Shown: positions 38,972 to 46,891 of the stretch, piece by piece | Layout of the letters: each line of letters begins with the position of its first letter | Numbering within the stretch: position 1 is the first letter of the stretch | From: Thiotrichales bacterium | GTDB lineage: Bacteria > Pseudomonadota > Gammaproteobacteria > Francisellales > CACEW01 | Assembly: GCA_947476405.1 (NCBI GenBank) | Contig: CANJQG010000006.1 | Location: 1 to 64,000 of the forward strand | Reading direction: 5' to 3' | DNA: 64,000 nucleotides | The notes under the pieces: model-generated | What the model was told of the DNA's origin: nothing | Databases searched by the model: none | What the model saw: the letters and a program-made list of their open reading frames with translations, nothing else | Program-made: the position numbers and the translations under genes

Positions 38972-39736
38972 ATGATTTTGAGCACATACAGCCCTCGCGG
39001 CAGTGACATTTATTACGTATTGCGCAAGGTGCCTTTTAAAAAGAGGGAAGCCTATCAGGCCCTGCATGCCTTCTGCGCTGAGCTCAACCAAATCAGCGAG
39101 CATTACAGAGAACCCCAGGTGGCAGAACAAAAACTCTGGTGGTGGCAGGATGAAATCATACGCTTTTTTGAAAACAAGGCCGCGCACCCGCTCTTAACGG
39201 CGCTGATTCCTGAGCGCGAACGGCTATCTAAAACAGCCCTTCTGGCCTTAATTGAGGCTAATCTTTTAAGCTTGAAAACCCATATTTTTGAAACCCGCGC
39301 TGAACTTTTCAAACATTATCAGCATCTAGGCGGAATTCAATTTGATTTAAAAGCGCAGATATTGGGGCAAACAAAAGACCCGCTGCTGCACCACGATCTG
39401 GGCATGCGCGCTGAAATACTCCGGCATCTCATCCAGTTTCGACATTTTTTACAAAAACAACATCTCTATTTTTCGCTAGAAGATTTTCGTCAATATCAAA
39501 TTGATCCACAGCCTATTTTACAGGGGCGCGAATTAAACACGTTGACGCCACTATTTGAAAATTATTTTTCCACATCATTAAATGAGAGACCGAACTATAA
39601 ACTTGAATTAAAACCACTTTTTCTAGAGCTAAAGCTAAAGATCAAGCAAATTCAACAAATTAAAAATGATAACTGGCAGTGGTTCAAAAATAAAGTGGAA
39701 TTAAATGCTTTACAAAAACTATTTTTCACATTATAA
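38972..39736 (+). CDS. Squalene/phytoene synthase-like protein without Asp motifs
   Basis: A 254-residue all-helical protein. The N-terminal pattern YYVLRKVPFKKREAYQALHAFCAELNQI and REPQVAEQKLWWWQDEI is that of trans-isoprenyl diphosphate synthases (head-to-head type). However, the two Asp-rich motifs that bind the magnesium-diphosphate are absent: the first reads AELNQ and the second region HLIQFRHFLQKQ. This resembles the NDUFAF6 subgroup, involved in complex I assembly in mitochondria. It is therefore probably not a carotenoid or hopanoid enzyme. No terpenoid genes are nearby. Confidence 0.72.
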   Translation: MILSTYSPRGSDIYYVLRKVPFKKREAYQALHAFCAELNQISEHYREPQVAEQKLWWWQDEIIRFFENKAAHPLLTALIPERERLSKTALLALIEANLLSLKTHIFETRAELFKHYQHLGGIQFDLKAQILGQTKDPLLHHDLGMRAEILRHLIQFRHFLQKQHLYFSLEDFRQYQIDPQPILQGRELNTLTPLFENYFSTSLNERPNYKLELKPLFLELKLKIKQIQQIKNDNWQWFKNKVELNALQKLFFTL

Positions 39737-39784
39737 TCTTAAAATTATTTGCAATCACGCCTTTTACTTCTCTGCAAAACCCTA

Positions 39785-39790
39785 TATAAT
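39785..39790 (+). promoter_or_regulatory. Perfect -10 ahead of the POT transporter
   Basis: TATAAT 48 bases before the GTG start at 39838. A -35 with only partial match (TTTTAC at 39762-39767, 17 bases away) accompanies it. AAGGAG lies about 10 bases before the start codon. Confidence 0.4.
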
Positions 39791-39837
39791 TCAGGAATAT
39801 CGTTTTATATTCACCCATTATTTTAAGGAGCGCCACC

Positions 39838-41262
39838 GTGTTATTTAAACAGCCCAAACCTTTTTATATGATTTTCTTTATCGAAATGTGGGAGCGATTC
39901 GGCTTCTATGGCATGCAGGCCATTATGGTCTTGTATCTTGTCAAACAAATGGGCTTTAGTGATGCGGAATCCTTTAATACCTACAGTGCTTTCACAGCCC
40001 TGATCTATAGTGTCATCGCGATCGGTGGATATATTGGCGATAACATTCTGGGCACTAAACGGACTATTTTATTGGGTGCTATTTTTCTCGCACTGGGCTA
40101 TGCGATTCTGGGCTTTCCGAATCCTAATTCAATGTATTTTGGAATGGGCATGATTGTGGTTGGAAATGGATTTTTTAAAGCGAATCCCTCCAGCTTACTT
40201 TCTAAATGCTATAGCGAAAACGACCCGCGTTTGGACGGTGCGTTTACACTTTATTATATGGCCATCAATATCGGCTCCTTATTTAGTATGCTGCTGGTTC
40301 CCGTCATTGTAAGCTATACCAATTGGCAAGTTGGCTTTTCGATTTGCGCCGCGGGCTTACTGGTTGGGATTGCAAACTATTTTTACTTCTATAAAACCGT
40401 GAAAAACATTGACTCTGAACCCGGAAAACAACCCCTTCGATTTAAAACACTTTTGGTCATTATTGTCGGCGGACTGGTTGTTGCAGGCGTGGCCAGTTAT
40501 GTTTTACGTCACCTGATCATTGCACACATTGTACTGATCCTGATGGCCGTCAGCATTCTCTATCTTTTCTTCGCTGAAATTGGTCGCTCAGAACCTGAAT
40601 TACGTGGCAAACTGATTGCTGCATTAATCTTGATTATTCAGGGGATGATCTTCTTTATTCTCTATCAACAGATGCCGACCTCTCTTAATTTTTATGCGAT
40701 CAATAATGTTCAACACTCCATTATGGGCTTTGCCGTGAACCCGCTTTCATTTCAGGCCTTAAACCCCTTCTGGATTTTTATCATGAGCCCTATTTTAGCC
40801 TGGGGATATACCAAACTGGGTGCTAAAAATAAAGACTTGAGCATGCCAAGCAAATTTACATTGGGAATCACCCTTTGCTCGCTTTCTTTTCTTGTTCTCG
40901 CGCTGAGCCGATACTTTGGAAACGCGCAAGGGATTGTCTCCTCCTGGTGGATCATTTTCAGCTACTTCCTACAAAGCACAGGCGAACTATTGGTGAGTGG
41001 CTTAGGTCTAGCCATGGTCGCACATTTAGTCCCCCAACGACTAATGGGCTTTATCATGGGCGCATGGTTTATGGGCTCCGCAAGCGGCATTATTTTGGGT
41101 GGCATGATTGCTGGCTTGACGAATGTCCCCAGCAATATCGCACCGGGCGTTTACTCCCTTAATCTTTATGCCAGCGTATTCGAAAAAATCGGTTTTGGCT
41201 CCCTGATTATCGCAGTCATTATGGCGATCTTTATCCCAAAACTGAAAAAAATGATGCAATAA
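39838..41262 (+). CDS. POT-family proton-coupled oligopeptide transporter
   Basis: A 474-residue major-facilitator protein with 12 to 14 membrane spans. The POT signature ExxER occurs as IEMWERFGFYGMQAIMVLYL near residue 17, followed by GGYIGDNILGTKRTI and a GNGFFKANPSSLL segment typical of di/tripeptide symporters. It imports small peptides with protons, which fits an amino-acid-dependent lifestyle. The GTG start has AAGGAG upstream. A hairpin separates it from the small secreted protein that follows. Confidence 0.92.
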   Translation: MLFKQPKPFYMIFFIEMWERFGFYGMQAIMVLYLVKQMGFSDAESFNTYSAFTALIYSVIAIGGYIGDNILGTKRTILLGAIFLALGYAILGFPNPNSMYFGMGMIVVGNGFFKANPSSLLSKCYSENDPRLDGAFTLYYMAINIGSLFSMLLVPVIVSYTNWQVGFSICAAGLLVGIANYFYFYKTVKNIDSEPGKQPLRFKTLLVIIVGGLVVAGVASYVLRHLIIAHIVLILMAVSILYLFFAEIGRSEPELRGKLIAALILIIQGMIFFILYQQMPTSLNFYAINNVQHSIMGFAVNPLSFQALNPFWIFIMSPILAWGYTKLGAKNKDLSMPSKFTLGITLCSLSFLVLALSRYFGNAQGIVSSWWIIFSYFLQSTGELLVSGLGLAMVAHLVPQRLMGFIMGAWFMGSASGIILGGMIAGLTNVPSNIAPGVYSLNLYASVFEKIGFGSLIIAVIMAIFIPKLKKMMQ

Positions 41263-41272
41263 TCTTGCTTTT

Positions 41273-41299
41273 GGGAGCAAAATTATCAATAATGCTCCC
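41273..41299 (+). terminator. Stem-loop between POT gene and secreted paralogue 3
   Basis: GGGAGCA (41273-41279) and TGCTCCC (41293-41299) form a 7-bp stem with a 13-base loop. There is no T-run after it, so it may be a weak terminator or a processing or stability hairpin. Confidence 0.4.
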
Positions 41300-41322
41300 T
41301 TCTGAATTGAAAGGAATAATCG

Positions 41323-41724
41323 ATGAAACCGAATACGCTTCGCTTACTATCCAGCAGTGCATTGCTTTTTGCCATGACCAGCACTTTTGCAGCAACGGGA
41401 TATCTCTCACAAACCTCAGGTCAAATTACTTTGGCCCCCAAGGATGATGTATTAGTCGCCACTACGGTTGTGAATTGGGACCCGAAATCATCGGATCAAC
41501 TTGAAGTTAAATGGCTTGCACCCAAAGGCTTCTGCCAAAGCTCAATCTTTAATATCGCACGCGGCAATAATACCCAGCATGATGTCTCCTGGTCCTACCG
41601 CACGGTGACTCACCAACAGACAAGCTGCACTGGAAAATGGCAGGTTTTACTGATCAACACCAGCACAGCCAAAACATTGAGTTCAGCTGGCTATGTGGTT
41701 TCACCGCTTGCTACGCAGTCTTGA
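41323..41724 (+). CDS. Small secreted protein, paralogue 3
   Basis: A 133-residue secreted protein with signal peptide (cleavage near residue 24, TFA-A). It shares the plan of the two proteins next to the porins: LVATTVVNWDPKSSDQLEVKWLAPKG, two cysteines (FCQSS and SCTGKW) and KTLSSAGYVVS at the end. Identity is lower than between paralogues 1 and 2, and it lacks the Ala/Thr linker. AAAGGAA supports the start. It follows the POT transporter and overlaps the convergent MurQ-like gene by 14 bp. Function is unknown. Confidence 0.7.
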   Translation: MKPNTLRLLSSSALLFAMTSTFAATGYLSQTSGQITLAPKDDVLVATTVVNWDPKSSDQLEVKWLAPKGFCQSSIFNIARGNNTQHDVSWSYRTVTHQQTSCTGKWQVLLINTSTAKTLSSAGYVVSPLATQS

Positions 41725-43132
41725 TCTCCGATAATAAGCGAAACACGATTGATTCCTGAGGCTTTAAACCAGGCAAAATTTCACTTAATTTTTTGGCAAC
41801 CACATTATAATCCAAGACAACGCCCGCTTCCTGTTCATATAAAAAGAGGACAAAGCGAATCGCCCGATCCACCAGCTTCGCATTAGATGGCTTAAGATTT
41901 GTCATTAAATTGCCATGATAATAACCCAAGCGCCCCATCATCAAAGTAGAATGATTGACACAAATTAAGCGCAGCAAAAACGCAATCTCCAAAAGGCTTA
42001 AATCAGGCAGATCCAGCGCTATCTTTTGACCTGAAAAAGACATTTCCAGAAATGATGTTTTCTGTATAATTCGGAGCATTTGAATCTTAGGCTGAATTTT
42101 TTTTAAAAAATCCAAAGCATCCATGCTTAAATCAAAACCGTAAATTCGATTTGAAAAAGCACGAACAGGCCGAGACAATAAAGCCTCCCAGGCAAACTGC
42201 TGCCCCCCAACCACATCTGACAAAAGGACATACTGAAACAAAATCGGCGCAGCATCCTGCTGATTTGGAAAAGCGGGCAAATTAAAAGTGGGGGAACGCT
42301 CTGTCATATCAGCCAAAACAGGCATGGCCAAAGCAGCCTCAACCTCATATACCACAGCTTCCTGTCGCTGATGGCAGGCGGCCTCCCACTCAGTCAAAGG
42401 CAGAAAGAGCGACCAATCCAGCTTTTCATAAAAAGCGCGCCAACGCTTTCCATCAAATCCAAGAGGAAATAAAGCCTCCATAAGCGCAAAAGTCAAAGCA
42501 GTGGTGGCCTGCATCCGAGTACTGCCCATCAAGGCCATCGGCCCTACCGTCAAATTCAGCAAAGCAAATCCAGCCTGACCCACGGGATGCTCTGCATGAC
42601 GCTCCAGCAAAAGCGCATCTGGATTGCAATATAAAAACCACGGCTCAGCCTGCGTGATCGTTTGCGCATATCTGAGTGCACCTAAAATAAAGGGAGATTC
42701 CCCTCCGGCACTTAAGGCAATCACGATATCTGCCGCAGAAAGGGCAAGTGCTTCAAGCTGCGCCACAGCATATTCAGGACGATCTTCGCAAGCTTCAACA
42801 GACTCAATTAAACTGATATCTCCACCCGCCAGAACTGAAATTAATGCATCCTGATTTGGCTGAGTAAAACGCCAGTCATGTTCAATCTGCGCCGCAATCC
42901 GCCCACTGGCACCACAGCCTACGAGCATGACTCGCCCCCCTCGATCCATCACATGAAAACAGGCAGCCTGCAATTGTTTTATTTTTTCAGCCTGCTCACT
43001 CACCCGATCCAAAGCAGTATGATCCAGCTCAGCTAATAGCGCATAAGCCTGCAATAGATCCGCTTGCGCGAGATGGGAAAGCGCTGTCGTTTTAGGATGG
43101 GACCCTTCCGTTATCAACGATGAATGTGCCAA
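41711..43132 (-). CDS. MurQ-like SIS-domain protein with long C-terminal half
   Basis: A 473-residue protein whose first 300 residues follow N-acetylmuramic acid 6-phosphate etherase: a TEG start segment, GRVMLVGCGASGRIAAQIE (SIS phosphosugar loop), EACEDRPEYA with the catalytic-type Glu, ALSAGGESPFILGAL, and the family box GPMALMGSTRMQATTAL near residue 200. MurQ itself is about 300 residues and converts MurNAc-6-P to GlcNAc-6-P. The extra 170 residues recall the double-SIS layout of glucokinase regulatory protein. Peptidoglycan recycling or sugar-phosphate sensing is plausible. No murP or anmK is nearby. Confidence 0.72.
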   Translation of the reverse strand: MAHSSLITEGSHPKTTALSHLAQADLLQAYALLAELDHTALDRVSEQAEKIKQLQAACFHVMDRGGRVMLVGCGASGRIAAQIEHDWRFTQPNQDALISVLAGGDISLIESVEACEDRPEYAVAQLEALALSAADIVIALSAGGESPFILGALRYAQTITQAEPWFLYCNPDALLLERHAEHPVGQAGFALLNLTVGPMALMGSTRMQATTALTFALMEALFPLGFDGKRWRAFYEKLDWSLFLPLTEWEAACHQRQEAVVYEVEAALAMPVLADMTERSPTFNLPAFPNQQDAAPILFQYVLLSDVVGGQQFAWEALLSRPVRAFSNRIYGFDLSMDALDFLKKIQPKIQMLRIIQKTSFLEMSFSGQKIALDLPDLSLLEIAFLLRLICVNHSTLMMGRLGYYHGNLMTNLKPSNAKLVDRAIRFVLFLYEQEAGVVLDYNVVAKKLSEILPGLKPQESIVFRLLSEIKTA

Positions 43133-43206
43133 AATAGCCTCACTTGAAAAAAAATCACCCTTATTATATCATCTGAATTTATGTAAAAACCAGAGAACGG
43201 ATCATC

Positions 43207-44346
43207 ATGATTAAGCCCAATCCTGCAAAATCGCTCATTCTTGATTTACTTAAATATACTGATATTGAAATTAATGGCCCCAAACCTTATGACCTCCAAA
43301 TTCATAATGAACTTTTTTACAAACGCATTTTACGTGAGGGATCGCTTGCTTTAGGGGAAAGCTATATGGATGGCTGGTGGGATTGCGCGGCACTGGACCA
43401 ATTTTTTGCTAAAATATTTGCAGCTGAAATCGACAAAAAAATCAAATTTGATCTCAAAGTCATGACAAAACTATTTTTCAGAAAAACAATCTACGCGCTC
43501 CATAATCCTCAAAACAAAAAGCGCGCTTTTATGGTGGGTGAACAGCATTATGATATTGGTAATGATTTATATCAACGCATGCTGGATCCTACGATGAGCT
43601 ATACCTGCGCCTATTGGAAAGAGGCCACAACCCTTGAAGAAGCGCAACTCACTAAACTCGAACTCATTTGTCAAAAATTGCAACTTAAACCCGGCATGCG
43701 CTTATTGGATATCGGCTGTGGATTCGGGGGAATGGCTGAATACGCTGCAAGACGCTATCAAGTCGAAGTCGTCGGCCTGACCATTTCCAAAGAACAACAA
43801 GCCCTTGGAATGGCACGCTGCAAAGGCCTTCCCATTGATTTACGCCTGCAAGATTATCGCGAAATCAATGAAAAATTTGACCGCATCGTTTCCATCGGTA
43901 TGTTTGAACACGTTGGCCCCAAAAACTATCTTAATTATATGCAAGTTGCTGCCAATGCCCTGAAAGATCCAGACAGTCTTTTTCTCCTTCACACCATCGG
44001 AGCCAATCGTTCAAAATTTGAAGCGGACCCCTGGATCAACAAATATATTTTCCCCAATGGCGCCCTGCCCTCTATCGCACAAATTGCGAGTAATATTGAG
44101 GGCTTGTTCGTTATGGAAGACTGGCATAATTTTGGCTTTTGTTATTATAAAACCCTCATGGCCTGGCATAGTCGCTTCAATCAGCACTACCCAGAAATTA
44201 AAGACCAATATAACGAACGTTTTTTTCGCATGTGGAACTATTACCTCCTCTGCAGCGCCGGCGCCTTCTATGCGCGCGATATTCAACTCTGGCAGATTGT
44301 TCTTTCCAAAAAAGGCATTCCAGGCGGCTATCAGGCGCCGCGTTGA
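43207..44346 (+). CDS. cfa: Cyclopropane-fatty-acyl-phospholipid synthase
   Basis: A 379-residue SAM-dependent enzyme that adds a methylene bridge to unsaturated acyl chains of membrane phospholipids. The N-terminal lipid-binding part includes ESYMDGWWDC and YDIGNDLYQRMLDPTMSYTCAYW, the SAM motif is LLDIGCGFGGMAEYAA near residue 168, and EHVGPKNY holds a catalytic Glu/His segment. Length and motifs are complete. In bacteria it is linked to acid and stationary-phase tolerance. It precedes dnaA by 72 bases. Confidence 0.95.
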   Translation: MIKPNPAKSLILDLLKYTDIEINGPKPYDLQIHNELFYKRILREGSLALGESYMDGWWDCAALDQFFAKIFAAEIDKKIKFDLKVMTKLFFRKTIYALHNPQNKKRAFMVGEQHYDIGNDLYQRMLDPTMSYTCAYWKEATTLEEAQLTKLELICQKLQLKPGMRLLDIGCGFGGMAEYAARRYQVEVVGLTISKEQQALGMARCKGLPIDLRLQDYREINEKFDRIVSIGMFEHVGPKNYLNYMQVAANALKDPDSLFLLHTIGANRSKFEADPWINKYIFPNGALPSIAQIASNIEGLFVMEDWHNFGFCYYKTLMAWHSRFNQHYPEIKDQYNERFFRMWNYYLLCSAGAFYARDIQLWQIVLSKKGIPGGYQAPR

Positions 44347-44360
44347 GCGTGTGATTCCAT

Positions 44361-44389
44361 TTCTCATTTCTGCTAATTTTTGATAGAAT
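44361..44389 (+). promoter_or_regulatory. dnaA promoter with extended -10
   Basis: TTCTCA (44361-44366), a 17-base spacer and TAGAAT (44384-44389) preceded by TGA, an extended -10. No DnaA box is visible in the 72 bases before dnaA, so DnaA autoregulation through a proximal box is not evident. Confidence 0.5.
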
Positions 44390-44418
44390 AACTTCTTTTC
44401 AAAAATTCATTAGGCTTA

Positions 44419-45744
44419 ATGAGCACCTGGCAAAGCTGTTTAAATTTATTGCAGAACGACCTGCCCGCAACGGACTTCGCCACATGGCTAGTACCTTTGC
44501 ATGCTTCGGAAGATGAACACCAATTTACGTTATATGCCCCCAATCGCTTTGTTTTAGATTGGGTACGCGATCATTATTTTCAAAAAATTGAAGATACGCT
44601 GAAATTGATCAGCGAATATCAAAGCATCCAAATTAAAATCGGTCATCAGCAGCAACCCGCTTTTTCAGCACCTCCTGCTTCTGCTGCACCAGCTCCCCAT
44701 CAAACTAAAAGCAAGATTGTTCAAAATAGCGCCTTAAATCCACGCTTTACCTTTGATAATTTTGTTGAAGGAAAATCAAACCAACTAGCCAAAGCGGCTG
44801 CATTGCAAGTAGCTCAAAACCCTGGAAAAGCGTATAATCCTCTCTTTTTTTATGGCGGCGTCGGCCTGGGAAAAACTCACTTAATGCACGCCATTGGCAA
44901 CTTAATTTGTCAGCATAAAAAAGACGCCAAAATACTCTATTTGCATTCTGAACGTTTTGTCGCAGATATGGTTAAAGCGCTGCAAAGCAATTCCATTAAC
45001 ACCTTCAAGGAATATTATCGCTCACTCGATGCTTTATTGATTGATGACATTCAATTTTTTGCAGGAAAAGATCGCACTCAGGAAGAATTTTTCCATACTT
45101 TTAATGCCTTACTGGAAGGGCATCAACAAATCGTCATGACTTGCGATCGATACCCCAAAGAAATTAACGGCCTAGAAGAACGTCTAAAGTCACGATTCGG
45201 CTGGGGCCTCACAGTCGGGATTGACCCCCCTGACCTCGAAACACGCGTGGCCATTTTAATTAATAAAGCCGCGGAAGTGAATATTCATCTGCCCCATGAA
45301 GTTGCTTTTTTCATTGCCAAAAAAATTCGCTCCAATGTGCGTGAACTGGAAGGGGCTTTAAAACGTGTTGTGGCCAACGCCAACTTTACAGGCCACGAAA
45401 TTACCATTGATTTTGTACGTGATACGCTACGTGATTTATTATCCTTGCAAGATAAGCTGGTCACACTCGACAACATCCAGAAGACTGTGGCAGAATACTT
45501 TAAAATAAAGCTGGCTGATTTGCTCTCGATCAAAAGAACGCGCTCTTTTGCTCGGCCTCGCCAAGTCGCCATGGCTTTGGCGAAAGAACTCACCAGCCAT
45601 AGCTTGCCGGAGATCGGAACGGCCTTTGGAGGGCGAGACCATACGACGGTCCTGCATGCCTGCCGCACTATAAAAGGCCTGCGTGAAGCCAACAGCAATA
45701 TGGCAGAAGATTATCAAAATTTACTGCGCAGTTTATCGACTTAA
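44419..45744 (+). CDS. dnaA: Chromosomal replication initiator DnaA
   Basis: A 441-residue AAA+ initiator that opens oriC. Domain I (1-80) begins [20 protein letters not shown] Pro/Ala linker (about 85-105) follows, then Walker [10 protein letters not shown] near 146, Walker [10 protein letters not shown] near 207, and the helix-turn-helix signature [13 protein letters not shown] near 403. All are intact. dnaN follows after 12 bases. The usual large origin spacer upstream is absent, as only 72 bases separate it from cfa. Confidence 0.97.
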   Translation: MSTWQSCLNLLQNDLPATDFATWLVPLHASEDEHQFTLYAPNRFVLDWVRDHYFQKIEDTLKLISEYQSIQIKIGHQQQPAFSAPPASAAPAPHQTKSKIVQNSALNPRFTFDNFVEGKSNQLAKAAALQVAQNPGKAYNPLFFYGGVGLGKTHLMHAIGNLICQHKKDAKILYLHSERFVADMVKALQSNSINTFKEYYRSLDALLIDDIQFFAGKDRTQEEFFHTFNALLEGHQQIVMTCDRYPKEINGLEERLKSRFGWGLTVGIDPPDLETRVAILINKAAEVNIHLPHEVAFFIAKKIRSNVRELEGALKRVVANANFTGHEITIDFVRDTLRDLLSLQDKLVTLDNIQKTVAEYFKIKLADLLSIKRTRSFARPRQVAMALAKELTSHSLPEIGTAFGGRDHTTVLHACRTIKGLREANSNMAEDYQNLLRSLST

Positions 45745-45756
45745 CAGGAGAATAAA

Positions 45757-46860
45757 ATGAAATTTACAGTCAACCGCGAAACCCTCTTAAAGCCTTTACA
45801 AGCCATCATTAATATTGTTGAAAAAAAGCAAGCCTCAGCTATTTTGGCTAATCTCCTGATCAAAGTTGACCAAGATTATATCGAACTGACTGCAACTGAC
45901 CTGGAAATCGAATTAATTGCTAAAGTTCACTTAACCACTCCAGCTGAGCCTGGCATTTCAACGATTCCAGCCAAAAAACTATTTGAGATTTTTAAAAATC
46001 TGCCCGACCAATCCATGATTGAAGTCAAAGCTGAAACTGCAGATAAAATTGTCATTAAATCAGGAAAAAGCAAGTTCACTCTGGCTACATTGCCTGCTGC
46101 AAACTTTCCCGCAATGGAAAGCCAATTAGGCCAGACCATGATTCAAATTCCTGAAAAAATACTGGCTCAATTGATTCGAAAAACTGCTTTTGCAATGGCT
46201 CAGCAAGACGTGCGTTATTTTTTAAACGGCCTGCTCTTAGAAGTCAGCGAAAAAATGATTCGTACGGTTGCCACAGATGGCCATCGCCTCGCGCTGACCA
46301 CTGAAACTATTGAAGGTCATCCTGGCATTCATCAAGTCATTATTCCTCGCAAAACGATTTTAGAATTACAACGCATTTTAGGCGTCAGTGACGAACCCAT
46401 CACCTTAATTTTAGGTGCCCATTTCATTCGGATTGCATTAAAAGATATCATTATTACTTCTAAATTGGTAGACGGTCGCTACCCCGATTACAATCGCGTC
46501 ATTCCCAGCACCGGAAAAAACATCATGATTGTTCCGAAAGATGCGTTCAAACAAGCCCTGCAACGCACCGCGATTCTATCTAACGAAAAACATCATGGCG
46601 TGCGCTTAAACATCGAAAATAATGTTTTAAAATTAATGGCTAACAATCCAGAACAGGAAGAAGCAGAAGATGAAATCGAAGTGGCCTATGTCGGACAGGC
46701 TGTTGATATTGGCTTTAACATCACCTATTTCATGGAAGTCCTAAGCGTTTTGGAGTGCGAAAATATTAAAGTGACCCTCACTAACAATGTCAGCAGCATC
46801 CTTCTCCATGACCCTGAAAACAGCCAATCTGTTTACGTGATTATGCCCATCCGTCTCTAG
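45757..46860 (+). CDS. dnaN: DNA polymerase III beta sliding clamp
   Basis: A 367-residue ring-forming clamp with three similar domains. MKFTVNRETLLKPLQAI starts domain 1 and the C-terminal SVYVIMPIRL is the family end. AGGAG precedes the ATG. Linked to dnaA as in most bacteria. recF, the usual next gene, is missing and a UvrD-type helicase takes its place. Confidence 0.97.
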   Translation: MKFTVNRETLLKPLQAIINIVEKKQASAILANLLIKVDQDYIELTATDLEIELIAKVHLTTPAEPGISTIPAKKLFEIFKNLPDQSMIEVKAETADKIVIKSGKSKFTLATLPAANFPAMESQLGQTMIQIPEKILAQLIRKTAFAMAQQDVRYFLNGLLLEVSEKMIRTVATDGHRLALTTETIEGHPGIHQVIIPRKTILELQRILGVSDEPITLILGAHFIRIALKDIIITSKLVDGRYPDYNRVIPSTGKNIMIVPKDAFKQALQRTAILSNEKHHGVRLNIENNVLKLMANNPEQEEAEDEIEVAYVGQAVDIGFNITYFMEVLSVLECENIKVTLTNNVSSILLHDPENSQSVYVIMPIRL

Positions 46861-46891
46861 CTTTTCACCTGGAGTATCACTCAGAATTTGT

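Noticed and set aside
38972..39736. Carotenoid or hopanoid synthesis gene
   Set aside because: Both Asp-rich catalytic motifs are missing and no other terpenoid gene is nearby.
44347..44418. oriC directly upstream of dnaA
   Set aside because: The spacer is only 72 bases and carries no DnaA box, only the dnaA promoter.
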